A stretch of 64,000 nt of DNA from Caulobacter rhizosphaerae (GTDB taxonomy: Bacteria > Pseudomonadota > Alphaproteobacteria > Caulobacterales > Caulobacteraceae). The position numbers and the translations under genes are program-made. This document shows positions 53,535 through 63,171 of the stretch, in pieces. The first letter of the stretch is position 1; the number at the start of each line of letters is the position of its first letter. The notes under the pieces are model-generated. The model saw nothing but the letters and a program-made list of their open reading frames with translations, did not search any database and was not told the DNA's origin. The DNA lies in assembly GCF_010977555.1 (NCBI RefSeq), contig NZ_CP048815.1, positions 5,014,501 through 5,078,500 of the forward strand, read 5' to 3'.

Positions 53535-55082
53535 ATGTTTCTTGCCCCGACGCCCAGCCTGAGCGATGAAGACCGCGAGCGCGGGCTGCGACATCTGGTC
53601 CGCGAGGCGGGGTTCTCCAACGCCGTCACGGCGGTGACCAGCGGCGTCATCCTGACCGCCTTCGCCCTGCAGCTGGGCGCTTCCAACACCACGATCGGCC
53701 TGCTGGCGGCGGTGACCTTCTGGGTGCAGCTGCTGCAGCTGCCCGGGGTGCTGCTGGTCGAGGGGCTGCGGACCCGCAAGCGGATCTCGGTGCTGGCCAG
53801 CCTGATCAGCCGCTGCGCCCTGGTCGGCATGGCCCTGCTGGCCCTGACCGGCGGCGGCCCGGCGGCCCTGGCGGGGCTAGTGGCGGCCCAGGTCTTCTAT
53901 TGCGGGATCGCCACCTTCGGCGGCTGCGCCTGGAACGCCTGGGTCCGGGACCTGGCCCCCGAGCAGCGGATGGGCCAGATCTTCGCCAAGCGGACCATCA
54001 ACGCCACCGTCGTCGGCCTGGCCGCCAGCCTGGCCGCCGCCCTGGCCTTGGACCGCGCGCCGGAAGGCTCGTTCCTGCGCCCGTTCGTGTTCGCGGGCCT
54101 CTACTTCGCCGCCTTCCTGGCCGGCCTGCTCAGCTGCCGCGAGCTGGCCCTGACCCCCGAGCCGCAGATGCCCGCCCCGGCCGAACGGGTGAGGCTGATC
54201 CCGCTGCTGCGCGCGCCGCTGAGGGACAGGAACTTCCGCCGGCTGATCGCCTTCCTGGCCAGCTGGCAGTTCGCGGTGAACCTGGCCACGCCGTTCTTCA
54301 CGGTGTTCTTCGTCAAGCAGCTGGGGCTGTCGGTCACCTTCGTGGTGGTGCTCAGCGTGGTCAGCCAGGCGACCAACGTCCTGGCCCTGCGCAGCTGGGG
54401 CCTGCTGTCGGACCGCTTCGCCAACAAGTCGGTGCTGGCCGTCGCCGCCCCGCTGTTCATCGCCTGCATCGCCGCCATGGTCGGCGCCTCGCAGATCCAC
54501 GAGCGGTCCTGGGTGATGGCCTATCTGATCGCCCTGCACGCCTTGATGGGCCTGGCCACCGCCGGGGTGACCCTGTCGTCGGGCAATATCGCCCTGAAGC
54601 TGTCGCCCCGCGGCTCGGCCACGGCCTATATCGCCGCCAACGCCATGATCAGCTCGGCCGCCGCCGGCCTGGCCCCGCTGCTGGGCGGGGTGTTCGCTGA
54701 CTTCTTCGCCGCCCGCCGGCTGGAGATCCTGCTGCGTTGGACAAGCCCCGGCGACGTGCTGACCCTGGTGCCGCTGCGGATCTCCAACTGGGACTTCTAT
54801 TTCCTGATCGCCGCGATCTTGGGCCTCTACGCCCTGCACCGCCTGGCCATGGTCAAGGAGCAGGGCGAGATCGACAACCGGCTGATGGTCGGCGAGGTGC
54901 TGGCCCAGGCCCGCCGCGACGTGCGCAACGTCTCGCCGATCGCCGGCCTGAAGATGCTGACCGACGTGCCCTCCGCCCTGCTGCGCGACGCGCGGGTGCG
55001 CAAGCGCCTGCAGCGGATGCGCGACCGGCGAGACTCCCGCCAGGGCGCCCCGCCCAAGCGGCGGCGGGCGGGGGCGCGATAG
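53535..55082 (+). CDS. MFS transporter
   Basis: About 515 residues with twelve predicted hydrophobic helices in the central 450, MFS pattern, e.g. [24 protein letters not shown] (first transmembrane hairpin), and [16 protein letters not shown] as the motif-A-like loop in the second half. The C-terminal tail is unusually basic (about 60 residues, [19 protein letters not shown]). No substrate is apparent. The ATG at 53,535 is one of several in-frame starts; earlier ones extend into a region without family match. Confidence 0.82.
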   Translation: MFLAPTPSLSDEDRERGLRHLVREAGFSNAVTAVTSGVILTAFALQLGASNTTIGLLAAVTFWVQLLQLPGVLLVEGLRTRKRISVLASLISRCALVGMALLALTGGGPAALAGLVAAQVFYCGIATFGGCAWNAWVRDLAPEQRMGQIFAKRTINATVVGLAASLAAALALDRAPEGSFLRPFVFAGLYFAAFLAGLLSCRELALTPEPQMPAPAERVRLIPLLRAPLRDRNFRRLIAFLASWQFAVNLATPFFTVFFVKQLGLSVTFVVVLSVVSQATNVLALRSWGLLSDRFANKSVLAVAAPLFIACIAAMVGASQIHERSWVMAYLIALHALMGLATAGVTLSSGNIALKLSPRGSATAYIAANAMISSAAAGLAPLLGGVFADFFAARRLEILLRWTSPGDVLTLVPLRISNWDFYFLIAAILGLYALHRLAMVKEQGEIDNRLMVGEVLAQARRDVRNVSPIAGLKMLTDVPSALLRDARVRKRLQRMRDRRDSRQGAPPKRRRAGAR

Positions 55083-55125
55083 GTCAGCGCGCGCCGAGAT
55101 GGGGACGCGCCCTCGCGGCCTGTCC

Positions 55126-55193
55126 CCGAACGCTCTGTCTCGGAACGCTCTGTCTCCGAACGCTCTGTCTCCGAACGCTCTGTCTCCGAACGC
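55126..55193. repeat. 15-bp tandem repeat, 4.5 copies
   Basis: CCGAACGCTCTGTCT repeated four times (one copy with CGG for CCG) plus half a copy. No spacer, so not a CRISPR. Preceded by a GGGGACGCGCCCTCGCGGCCTGTCCCC palindrome (55,101-55,127). Possible variable-number locus. Confidence 0.95.
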
Positions 55194-55196
55194 AAA

Positions 55197-55228
55197 GAGG
55201 GCGCGCCCTGTGTTTGCGGCGCGCCCTC
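55197..55228 (-). terminator. GC-rich hairpin, possible terminator
   Basis: 11-bp perfect stem GAGGGCGCGCC/GGCGCGCCCTC with a 10-base loop; on the minus strand it is followed by TTTGCG. It could end a transcript from the 55,370 side or serve the plus-strand MFS gene, where no T-run follows. Confidence 0.45.
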
Positions 55229-55408
55229 ATATCGCATTTCCTTCGGTGGCCATGACGCCGTTTCCGAAGAGGGCCACTCCCTAGCAAGGGGGCGGTCTAT
55301 AAGCCCGTCGCCTAAGCGGTGGGGGTACGTTCACCAAACACCAGACAACGATGTTTTGTCAATATATTCGTGCGCTTGCACTCAAGCTTGACCACTGAAA
55401 TCCATAAG
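55229..55408. other. Gene-free stretch with possible structured RNA
   Basis: No open frame of note. On the minus strand it has a TTGACA hexamer (55,362-55,357), a hairpin GTGGCC/GGCCAC (outer limits 55,277 and 55,246) and ends in the hairpin at 55,197. The layout is consistent with a small RNA but no family is recognised and no -10 box is clear. Confidence 0.3.
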
Positions 55409-55437
55409 AAAAAGGCCCCGGCGTTTCCGCCGGGGCC
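55409..55437 (-). terminator. Intrinsic terminator of the rplS transcript
   Basis: Minus strand: GGCCCCGGC, loop GGAAAC, GCCGGGGCC, then TTTTTCTTATGG. A classic intrinsic terminator, 25 bases after the rplS stop. Confidence 0.9.
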
Positions 55438-55461
55438 CTGATCTTCGGCAAGTCGCCAAGC

Positions 55462-55857
55462 CTATTCGGCGTCGGCGGCTTCCACCTTGCGGACGTTCGA
55501 GCGTTCGGCGATCCGGGCCGACTTACCGCGACGGTCGCGCAGGTAGTACAGCTTGGCGCGACGGACGACGCCGCGACGCTTGACTTCGATGCTTTCGATG
55601 CTCGGCGACAGCAGCGGGAACAGACGCTCCACGCCTTCGCCGAACGAGATCTTGCGGACGGTGAAGCTCTCGTGCACGCCGCCGCCCGAACGGGCGATGC
55701 AGACGCCCTCGTAGGCCTGGACGCGCTCGCGCTCGCCTTCCTTGATGCGGACGTTGACGCGCAGGGTGTCGCCCGGCTCGAACTCGGGGATGGCGCGGGC
55801 GGCCAGCAGACGCTGAGCTTCTTCGCGCTCGAGTTCCTTGATGATGTTAGCAGCCAT
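55462..55857 (-). CDS. rplS: 50S ribosomal protein L19
   Basis: 131 residues with the L19 core: [93 protein letters not shown], in parts. L19 sits at the 30S-50S interface. AAAGGAGA precedes the ATG. It follows trmD with a 4-base gap, the conserved trmD-rplS order of bacteria. Residues after 115 are species-specific. Confidence 0.97.
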   Translation of the reverse strand: MAANIIKELEREEAQRLLAARAIPEFEPGDTLRVNVRIKEGERERVQAYEGVCIARSGGGVHESFTVRKISFGEGVERLFPLLSPSIESIEVKRRGVVRRAKLYYLRDRRGKSARIAERSNVRKVEAADAE

Positions 55858-55861
55858 AACT

Positions 55862-56599
55862 CTAGTCTCCTTTGGGCTTACCCGTTTTCGGGCCGCCTTT
55901 TGCCTGTTGATTGGCGAGATGCGCTTCCCAGAGGTCTGGACGCCGCTCGCGGGTGGTCTCTTCACGCATGGTTTTCCGCCACTGAGCCACCTTCTTGTGG
56001 TCGCCCGACAGCAGCACCTCGGGGATGTCGAGCCCTTCGAACGTCCGCGGCCTGGTGTACTGCGGATGCTCGAGGAGCCCGTCCTCGAAGCTTTCTTCCT
56101 GCGTGCTCTCGAAATTGCCCAGAACCCCTGGAGCCAATCGAACGCACGCCTCGATCACGACCATCGCCGCCGCCTCGCCACCGGCAAGAACAGCGTCTCC
56201 GACCGAGACCTCCTCGAACCCCCGGGCGTCGAGCACCCGCTGGTCCACCCCCTCGAAACGGCCGCACAGGACGATGACGCCCGGCGCCTTGGCCCATTCC
56301 TTGACGCGCGCCTGGGTCAGGGGCCGACCCCGGGCGCTCATGTACAAAAGCGGCCGCCCACCGACCTCCACGCTGTCCAGCGCGGCGGCGATGACGTCCG
56401 CTTTCAATACCGCTCCCACGCCGCCACCCGCGGGGGTGTCGTCGAGGAAGCCGCGCTTATCCTTGGAAAACCCCCGAATGTCCAGTGTTTCCAAACGCCA
56501 CAGGTCCTGCTCCTTCCACGACGTGCCGATCAGCGAGACGCCGAGCGGGCCGGGAAAGGCCTCGGGGAACATGGTCAGGACGGTGGCGGTGAACGGCAT
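55862..56599 (-). CDS. trmD: tRNA (guanine-N1-)-methyltransferase
   Basis: 245 residues, SPOUT-class. Conserved: [25 protein letters not shown] (trefoil knot), [53 protein letters not shown]. It methylates G37 of tRNA using S-adenosylmethionine and prevents frameshifting. It forms the usual operon with rplS downstream. The highly basic tail ([15 protein letters not shown]) is typical of alphaproteobacterial forms. Confidence 0.95.
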   Translation of the reverse strand: MPFTATVLTMFPEAFPGPLGVSLIGTSWKEQDLWRLETLDIRGFSKDKRGFLDDTPAGGGVGAVLKADVIAAALDSVEVGGRPLLYMSARGRPLTQARVKEWAKAPGVIVLCGRFEGVDQRVLDARGFEEVSVGDAVLAGGEAAAMVVIEACVRLAPGVLGNFESTQEESFEDGLLEHPQYTRPRTFEGLDIPEVLLSGDHKKVAQWRKTMREETTRERRPDLWEAHLANQQAKGGPKTGKPKGD

Positions 56600-56668
56600 G
56601 GGCGCTCCATAGCGCCCAAAGCCGCTGGAAATCTAGGTCAGGCCCGGATTCTTGGGCCAGGACGTCCC

Positions 56669-56863
56669 TCAGGTCAGGATCGTCTTGGGCAGCGGCTTGC
56701 CGGCTTCGGCGGGCATCAGCGGCGGGGTCAGCTTGACCGGCTCACTGGTCGGGCGAGCGGGCGGCGCGACAGGATGGGCGGGGGCCACGGCCAGCACGGC
56801 GGCGGTGGTCAGGGTGGCGGCGACGAGCGCCGTACCGACACGGATCTTCTTCCATGAAACCAT
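56669..56863 (-). CDS. Small secreted or anchored hypothetical protein
   Basis: 64 residues: a signal-like hydrophobic N terminus (KKIRVGTALVAATLTTAAVLAVA), then a Pro-rich tail with PVAPPARPTSEPVKLTPP and PLPKTILT. No family is recognised. The ATG at 56,863 is used; AGGA lies about 11 bases upstream. A short Pro-rich periplasmic protein is plausible. It lies just upstream of trmD on the same strand. Confidence 0.5.
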   Translation of the reverse strand: MVSWKKIRVGTALVAATLTTAAVLAVAPAHPVAPPARPTSEPVKLTPPLMPAEAGKPLPKTILT

Positions 56864-57156
56864 GGGCCAGGGTCTTCCTGTGTTTCGGGTCGTTCGAACC
56901 AAAGCCCGGGAGAGGAGGAGGTTCCCGTTTTTGCGGCGCAGGCGAACCTCCTGCCTCTAGGCTAGGCAATTGACCTCGCCAAGGCGGCAATACGACGCGT
57001 TCGCCGCAATTGGCGGATCGCCGTTTTCTTGGGCGCCCTCTGCCAGGGTCCGCCGCCAACGGATGTCAGCAGCCGGTCATCAAGGTCCGATTTCCGCGAG
57101 ACGGCCGGGGCGCGATTGCCGATAGTCCGTCCGCCTGCCCTTTCGGAGCCGCCGCC

Positions 57157-57957
57157 ATGACCACGATCGCCGACCGCTTCCACGCCCTGCACGCCGGCCC
57201 CGACGTGCTGCTCCTGCCCAACGCCTGGGACGCCGCCAGCGCCGCCCTGATGGCCGACGCGGGGGCCAAGGCCGTGGCGACCTCCAGCGCCGCGGTGGCC
57301 TGGGCCCGGGGCTATGCCGACGGTGACGCCGTCCCCGTGGCGGCCGTGGTCGACACCGTCGCGAGCATCGCCCGGGTGGTGTCGGTTCCGGTCACCGCCG
57401 ACATCGAGGGCGGCTACACCGACGACCTGCCGACCCTGGCCGAGACGATCAAGGCGGTGATCGGGGCCGGCGCCGTGGGGATCAATTTCGAGGACGGCCG
57501 GCGTGATCCGGACCTGCACGCCCGCAAGATCCAGACCGTGCGCGCCACCGCCGACCAGACCGGCGTCAACCTGTTCATCAACGCCCGCATCGACGTCTAT
57601 CTGGCCAAGTTGGCCGAGGGCGAAGCGGCCCTGGCCGAAACCCTGCGCCGCGCGGCGCTGTACGCCGACGCCGGGGCCAGCGGGATCTTCGTGCCCCTGC
57701 CGATCGAGGAGGACGTGCTGTCCAGGCTCGCCGCCGGCGTCGCCCTGCCGCTCAACGTGATGGGCCGCCCCGGCATGCCTTCGGCCCAGCGCCTGGCCGA
57801 GCTCGGCGTGCGCCGCCTGAGCTCGGCCACCGGCCCGTTCACCGCCGCCTATGGCGCGATGCTCACCGGGACCCGGGCCTTCCTGGCCGACGGCGGCGCC
57901 ACCACCTATGCGGCGTTCGGCAAGGACCTTCCCAACCTGAACGCCCGGTTCGGCTAG
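57157..57957 (+). CDS. Isocitrate lyase/PEP mutase-family enzyme
   Basis: 266 residues of the ICL/PEPM (beta/alpha)8 superfamily: LLLPNAWDAASAALMADAGAKAVATSSAAVAWARGY, TADIEGGYTDD (metal-binding Asp/Glu), GINFEDGRRDPDLHARKI, NARIDVYL. Other members are methylisocitrate lyases, oxaloacetate decarboxylases and PEP mutases. The catalytic Cys motif of isocitrate lyase (KKCGH) is absent, so true lyase activity is doubtful. Substrate not assigned. GGAG lies eight bases upstream. Confidence 0.85.
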   Translation: MTTIADRFHALHAGPDVLLLPNAWDAASAALMADAGAKAVATSSAAVAWARGYADGDAVPVAAVVDTVASIARVVSVPVTADIEGGYTDDLPTLAETIKAVIGAGAVGINFEDGRRDPDLHARKIQTVRATADQTGVNLFINARIDVYLAKLAEGEAALAETLRRAALYADAGASGIFVPLPIEEDVLSRLAAGVALPLNVMGRPGMPSAQRLAELGVRRLSSATGPFTAAYGAMLTGTRAFLADGGATTYAAFGKDLPNLNARFG

Positions 57958-58009
57958 AGCGCGTCTGAGGGTGTTCCCGCGCGGGCCGCGACCGCCTATC
58001 TTCCCGGCC

Positions 58010-60904
58010 ATGACCGACACGCTCGCGCCCGATTCCGCCGCCCTCCCCGAGGCTGACCGCCCCCTGACCCAGGACGGACCCGCCGTACGGCTGTTCCTGG
58101 TCGACGGCTCGGCCTATCTGTTCCGCGCCTACCACGCCCTGCCGCCGCTGACCCGCAAGAGCGACGGCCTGCCGGTCGGCGCCGTCCAGGGCTTCTGCAA
58201 CATGCTGTGGAAGCTGATGCGCGACATGCAGGGCGACGCGCCCACGCACCTGGCGGTGATCTGGGACCACTCCGAGAAGACGTTCCGCAACAACCTCTAT
58301 GACAAGTACAAGGCCCACCGGCCGCCGCCGCCCGAGGACCTGATCCCGCAGTTCCCGCTGGTGCGCGAGGCCACCCGCGCCTTCGGCGTGCCGGCCATCG
58401 AGCTGCCCGGCTACGAGGCCGACGACCTGATCGCCGCCTATGCCTGCAAGGTCCGCGACATGGGCGGCGAGGCAGTGATCGTCTCGTCCGACAAGGACCT
58501 GATGCAGCTGGTCGGCGAAGGCGTGTCGATGTTCGACCCGATGAAGGGCGTCCGCATCGACCGCGAGCAGGTGTTCGAGAAGTTCGGCGTCTATCCCGAA
58601 CGGGTGGTCGACGTGCAGTCGCTGTGCGGCGACAGCGTCGACAACGTCCCCGGCGCCCCCGGCATCGGCATCAAGACCGCCGCCCAGCTGATCAACGAAT
58701 ACGGCGACCTCGACACGCTGCTGGCCCGGGCCAGCGAGATCAAGCAGCCCAAGCGCCGCGAAACCCTGATCGAATACGCCGACCAGATCCGGCTGTCGCG
58801 CGCCCTGGTCAAGCTGGACTGCGACACGCCGCTGCCCGAGCCGGTCGACGACCTGGTGGTGCGCGAGCCGGACAAGCAGGTGCTGGCCGACTTCCTGGAG
58901 ACCATGGAGTTCCGGTCCCTGGCCCGCCGGGTCGGCGACGGCAACGCCGCCGCCGCGCCGCGCACCCTGGACCGTCCGCCCGCCCAGCCCACGGCGCCGG
59001 TGCTGTCGGTGTCGTACGGCCGGCCCGCCGAGCGCGCGGCGACCCAGGCCGTAACCATCGACCACGCCGCCTATGTCTGCGTGCGCGACCTGGAAACTCT
59101 GAACGCCTGGGTGGCCAAGGCCACGGCCAAGGGCGTCGTCGCCTTCGACACCGAGACCGACGCCCTGTCGTCGGCCACCGCCGGCCTGTGCGGCGTGTCC
59201 CTGGCCATCGCGCCGGGAGAGGCCTGCTACATCCCGGTCGGCCACTGCGAGAAGGACGGCCTGGCCCTGGAGGCCGCGGCCGACCTGGTCCAGATCCCGC
59301 TGGAAGAGGCGATCGCCGCCCTCAAGCCGCTGCTGGAGGATCCGGCGGTGCTGAAGGTGGCCCAGAACGCCAAGTACGACATCGCCGTCCTGGCCCGTCA
59401 CGGGATCGAGGTGGGGCCGATCGAGGACACCATGCTGATCAGCTACGTGCTGGAAGCGGGCCTGCACGGCCACGGCATGGATGAGCTGTCGGAGCTGTGG
59501 CTGGGCCATAAGCCGATCCCGTTCAAGCAGGTCGCGGGCTCGGGCAAGGGCCAGATCAGCTTCAAGCACGTGGCGCTCGACCAGGCCACCGCCTACGCCG
59601 CCGAGGACGCCGACGTCACCCTGCGGCTCTACGAGGTGCTCAAGCCCCGGCTGGCGCGCGAGGGCCTGCTGACGGTCTACGAGACCTTGGAGCGCCCCCT
59701 GCCCGCCGTGCTGGCGGCGATGGAAAACGAGGGCGTCCGGGTGGATCCTGAGACCCTGCGCCGCCTCTCCAACGAGTTCTCGATGCGCATGGCCCAGTTC
59801 GAGGCGCGGGCCCAGGAACTGGTCGGCCGGCCGTTCAACCTGGGCAGCCCCAAGCAGATCGGCGACGTGCTGTTCGGCGAAATGGCCCTGAAGGGCGGCA
59901 AGAAGACCGCCACCGGCCAGTGGTCCACCGACAGCGACGTCCTGGAGGCCCTGGCCAACGACCACGAACTGCCCCGCGTCCTGCTGGACTGGCGCCAGCT
60001 TTCCAAGCTGAAGGGCACCTATACCGAGAACCTGATCGCGGCCATCGCCCCGGGCGGCGCCAACCGGATCCATACCTCCTACGCCCTGGCCTCGACCACC
60101 ACGGGCCGCCTGTCGTCGTCCGACCCGAACCTGCAGAACATCCCGATCCGCACCGAGGAAGGCCGCAAGATCCGCAAGGCCTTCGTGGCCGCGCCGGGCA
60201 AGGTGCTGATCAGCGCCGACTACAGCCAGATCGAGCTGCGCCTGCTGGCCCACATCGGCGACATCCCGCAGCTGAAGAAGGCGTTCCAGGAGGGCCTGGA
60301 CATCCACGCCATGACCGCGTCGGAGATGTTCAACACGCCGATCGAGGGCATGTCCAGCGAGGTGCGCCGTCGGGCCAAGGCGATCAATTTCGGCATCGTC
60401 TACGGCATCTCGGCCTTCGGCCTGGCCAACCAGCTGTCGATCCCGCAGGGCGAGGCCGGGGCCTATATCAAGACCTATTTCGAGCGCTTCCCCGGCATCC
60501 AGGCCTATATGGAAGCGACCAAGGCCTTCGTGCGCGAGCACGGCTACGTCACCACCATCTTCGGGCGGAAGATCAACATCCCCGACATCGGCGGCAAGTC
60601 GGTGGCCCACCGGCAGTTCGCCGAACGGGCGGCGATCAACGCCCCGATCCAGGGGGCGGCCGCCGACGTCATGCGCCGGGCCATGGTCCGCATGCCCCGC
60701 GCGCTGAAGGCGGCGGGGCTGTCGTCGAAGATGCTGCTGCAGGTGCACGACGAACTGGTGTTCGAGGCGCCGGAAGCCGAGGCCGAGGCCACGATCAAGG
60801 TCGCCCGCGAGATCATGCAGGGCGCGGCCGAGCCGGCCGTGGCGATCTCGGTGCCCCTGACGGTCGAGGCGCGCGCCGCCTCCAATTGGGACGAGGCGCA
60901 CTAA
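58010..60904 (+). CDS. polA: DNA polymerase I
   Basis: 964 residues. The N-terminal 5'-3' exonuclease (about 20-290; LFLVDGSAYLFRAYHAL, DKYKAHRPPPPEDL, GYEADDLIAAYA, SSDKDLMQLV), a 3'-5' exonuclease domain with FDTETDAL intact (about 375-540), and a family A polymerase domain (LLISADYSQIELRLLAHI, RRRAKAINFGIVYGISAFGLA, LLQVHDELVFE). Both nuclease motifs are present, so full function is expected in repair and primer removal. Start at 58,010; an earlier ATG would need a 13-residue extension. Confidence 0.96.
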   Translation: MTDTLAPDSAALPEADRPLTQDGPAVRLFLVDGSAYLFRAYHALPPLTRKSDGLPVGAVQGFCNMLWKLMRDMQGDAPTHLAVIWDHSEKTFRNNLYDKYKAHRPPPPEDLIPQFPLVREATRAFGVPAIELPGYEADDLIAAYACKVRDMGGEAVIVSSDKDLMQLVGEGVSMFDPMKGVRIDREQVFEKFGVYPERVVDVQSLCGDSVDNVPGAPGIGIKTAAQLINEYGDLDTLLARASEIKQPKRRETLIEYADQIRLSRALVKLDCDTPLPEPVDDLVVREPDKQVLADFLETMEFRSLARRVGDGNAAAAPRTLDRPPAQPTAPVLSVSYGRPAERAATQAVTIDHAAYVCVRDLETLNAWVAKATAKGVVAFDTETDALSSATAGLCGVSLAIAPGEACYIPVGHCEKDGLALEAAADLVQIPLEEAIAALKPLLEDPAVLKVAQNAKYDIAVLARHGIEVGPIEDTMLISYVLEAGLHGHGMDELSELWLGHKPIPFKQVAGSGKGQISFKHVALDQATAYAAEDADVTLRLYEVLKPRLAREGLLTVYETLERPLPAVLAAMENEGVRVDPETLRRLSNEFSMRMAQFEARAQELVGRPFNLGSPKQIGDVLFGEMALKGGKKTATGQWSTDSDVLEALANDHELPRVLLDWRQLSKLKGTYTENLIAAIAPGGANRIHTSYALASTTTGRLSSSDPNLQNIPIRTEEGRKIRKAFVAAPGKVLISADYSQIELRLLAHIGDIPQLKKAFQEGLDIHAMTASEMFNTPIEGMSSEVRRRAKAINFGIVYGISAFGLANQLSIPQGEAGAYIKTYFERFPGIQAYMEATKAFVREHGYVTTIFGRKINIPDIGGKSVAHRQFAERAAINAPIQGAAADVMRRAMVRMPRALKAAGLSSKMLLQVHDELVFEAPEAEAEATIKVAREIMQGAAEPAVAISVPLTVEARAASNWDEAH

Positions 60905-60935
60905 TTTTTTCGCGCTCCGGGAAGCGCCGCCACAG

Positions 60936-60966
60936 GTAGAGCGCCCTTCCCCGCGAGGCGCTCTAC
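60936..60966 (+). terminator. Hairpin after polA
   Basis: GTAGAGCGCC, 11-base loop, GGCGCTCTAC: 10-bp perfect stem 32 bases after polA. There is no T-run, so intrinsic termination is weak; a Rho-dependent end is possible. TTTTTT directly after the stop codon at 60,905-60,910 lacks a stem. Confidence 0.4.
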
Positions 60967-61183
60967 GCCTTTGACTATGCAATCTTGGATAGGGGTCGCA
61001 CGGTGGAGGCCAGGCGGCGCCAGGGCCTGGTCCTCCGGCCTGCGACCTTGCGCCACAGTACAGTTAAGGGCGTGGAAACCCTGGCCCGGCCACAGAGAAG
61101 GCGTGCGACGTGCGCTTCTGGCTGCTGCTTAAATACCTGTGGTCCAAGAGTTTTTGCGTCGCGATCTCAAGAGGAGCGCGCCC

Positions 61184-63106
61184 ATGAACTTCGGCGATCT
61201 GAAAATCCCCCATAAGCTGATGGCCGTGTTCGCCGTGATGCTTTCGGCGATCGCGGTGATGGGCGTGACCCTGTTCGTCAACCAGACGAAATACGAAGCC
61301 TCGATCGAGCGCACGGAGCGGGCCTACCTGTCGCTGCGCGCCGCCGACACGGCCGCATTCCGCCTGACCCGCCAGGAAAACTCGCTGCGCGGCTTCCTGC
61401 TGTCGGGCGACGAATACTACGTCAAGCGCCTGGAAGAGGCTCACAAGCCGAAGTTCCTGGCCGCCCTGGAGCAGCTGCGCACCCTGGCCAAGGGCGACGA
61501 GGCCCAGATGGCCCGGATCGCCGACGTCGACACCGCCTACGCCAACTACCGCAAGGTCGCCATCGAGCCCGGCGAGACCCTGGCGCGCGATCCGGCCACC
61601 CACCAGCAGGCCGTCGACCTGGTCAAGCATGACGGCGTCGCCGACCAGTCGGTCTCGGTGGTCGAGGACAATATCGAGCTGATCGTCAAGAATTCCGAAG
61701 CCGTCGTCGCCACCGAGGCCGCGGCCCAGAAAAAATCCGCCCTGGAGGCGCGCCTGACGCTGGCGATCGGCATCGGCGTCGCCATCGCCATCGCCCTGGG
61801 CGGCGGGCTGCTGCTGTCGGGCTTCATCGCCGCGCCGGTGACGGCCATGACGGCGGCCATGCGTCGCCTGGCCTCGGGCGACAATGGCGTGACCATCCCC
61901 GCCGCCGGCCGCAAGGACGAGATCGGCCAGATGGCCGCCGCCGTCGCCACCTTCAAGGAGGCCGCCCTGGCCAAGATCCAGCTGGAGGCCGTCGCCGAAC
62001 AGACCCGCCTGACGGCCGAAAGCGAGCGCGCCGCCAATGACGACGAGCGCCGCGTGGTCGCCGCCGAACAGAGCGCGGTCGTCGATCAGCTGGCCTCCAG
62101 CCTGGCGCGCCTGGCCCAGGGCGACCTGACCTGCCGCATCGACGCCGAGTTCGCCGGCCGCTATCGCCAGCTGCGCGAGGACTTCAACCTGGCGGTCGAG
62201 AAGCTGCGCGAGGTCATGGGGTCCATCATCGTCTCCACCAAGGGCGTGCGCAGCGGCTCCGACGAGATCGCCGACGCCTCCGACAGCCTGGCCCGCCGCA
62301 CCGAGCAGCAGGCCGCCTCGCTGGAAGAGACCGCCGCCGCCCTGGACGAGATCACCGCCACGGTGCGCAAGACCGCGTCCGGCGCCAAGGAAGCCTCCAC
62401 CGTGGTCGCCACCGCCCGCACCGACGCCGAGGAGTCCGGCCGGATCGTCGGCCAGGCGGTTCGGGCCATGACCGAGATCGAGACCTCGTCCGCCCAGGTC
62501 AGCCAGATCATCGGCGTCATCGACGAGATCGCCTTCCAGACCAACCTGCTGGCCCTGAACGCCGGGGTCGAAGCGGCTCGCGCCGGTGACGCCGGCCGCG
62601 GTTTCGCGGTCGTGGCCCAGGAAGTGCGGGCCCTGGCCCAGCGCTCGGCCGAGGCCGCCAAGGAGATCAAGACGCTGATCTCGACCTCGACCCAGCAGGT
62701 CGAGGCGGGCGTCGATCTGGTCGGCCAGACGGGCAAGGCGCTGCAGCGAATCGTCACCCAGGTGGCCTCGATCGACGGCCTGGTCACGGAGATCGCCGCC
62801 TCGGCGGTCGAGCAGTCGACCGGTCTGCAGGAGGTCAACAAGGCGGTCAACCAGATGGACCAGGTGGTCCAGCAAAACGCCGCCATGGTCGAGGAAGCAA
62901 CAGCGGCCAGCCACTCGCTGAAGAACGAAGCCAACCAGCTGGCGGCCCTGGTCGACCGCTTCCGGGTCGGCGACGCGGCGGCCGCCGCCGTTCGCGCGCC
63001 CGCGCCGCGACCCGCCCCGGCCCGCGCCGCACCCGCCGTTCGGCCCGGCCGCTCCGGCGGCGGCGCCGCGCTCGCGACCAAGGTCGAGGACTGGGAAGAA
63101 TTCTGA
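61184..63106 (+). CDS. Methyl-accepting chemotaxis protein, CHASE3-HAMP type
   Basis: 640 residues with the same layout as the receptor at 47,849: a membrane helix (about 11-32), a periplasmic CHASE3-like sensor (about 33-190), a second helix (about 195-220), HAMP, and a coiled-coil signalling domain with [26 protein letters not shown] at the tip. It ends in EDWEEF, a CheR/CheB-docking tail. GAGGAG precedes the ATG by 7-12 bases. The two receptors differ in their sensors but share the tip almost exactly, which suggests one CheA array. Confidence 0.92.
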   Translation: MNFGDLKIPHKLMAVFAVMLSAIAVMGVTLFVNQTKYEASIERTERAYLSLRAADTAAFRLTRQENSLRGFLLSGDEYYVKRLEEAHKPKFLAALEQLRTLAKGDEAQMARIADVDTAYANYRKVAIEPGETLARDPATHQQAVDLVKHDGVADQSVSVVEDNIELIVKNSEAVVATEAAAQKKSALEARLTLAIGIGVAIAIALGGGLLLSGFIAAPVTAMTAAMRRLASGDNGVTIPAAGRKDEIGQMAAAVATFKEAALAKIQLEAVAEQTRLTAESERAANDDERRVVAAEQSAVVDQLASSLARLAQGDLTCRIDAEFAGRYRQLREDFNLAVEKLREVMGSIIVSTKGVRSGSDEIADASDSLARRTEQQAASLEETAAALDEITATVRKTASGAKEASTVVATARTDAEESGRIVGQAVRAMTEIETSSAQVSQIIGVIDEIAFQTNLLALNAGVEAARAGDAGRGFAVVAQEVRALAQRSAEAAKEIKTLISTSTQQVEAGVDLVGQTGKALQRIVTQVASIDGLVTEIAASAVEQSTGLQEVNKAVNQMDQVVQQNAAMVEEATAASHSLKNEANQLAALVDRFRVGDAAAAAVRAPAPRPAPARAAPAVRPGRSGGGAALATKVEDWEEF

Positions 63107-63138
63107 TCGGCGTTCCCACGACGATCGGATGAGGAAGG

Positions 63139-63167
63139 CTCCCCGGATCGGCTCCGGGGAGTTTTTT
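63139..63167 (+). terminator. Intrinsic terminator of the chemoreceptor gene
   Basis: CTCCCCGGA, loop TCGGC, TCCGGGGAG, then TTTTTT: a 9-bp stem and clean T6 tail, 33 bases after the receptor stop. Confidence 0.92.
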
Positions 63168-63171
63168 CGGT

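Noticed and set aside
55126..55193. CRISPR array
   Set aside because: The 15-base units abut without spacers and no cas genes are nearby.
61080..61183. Sigma-54 promoter before the second chemoreceptor
   Set aside because: TGGC and TTGC words occur but not at the required -24/-12 spacing.
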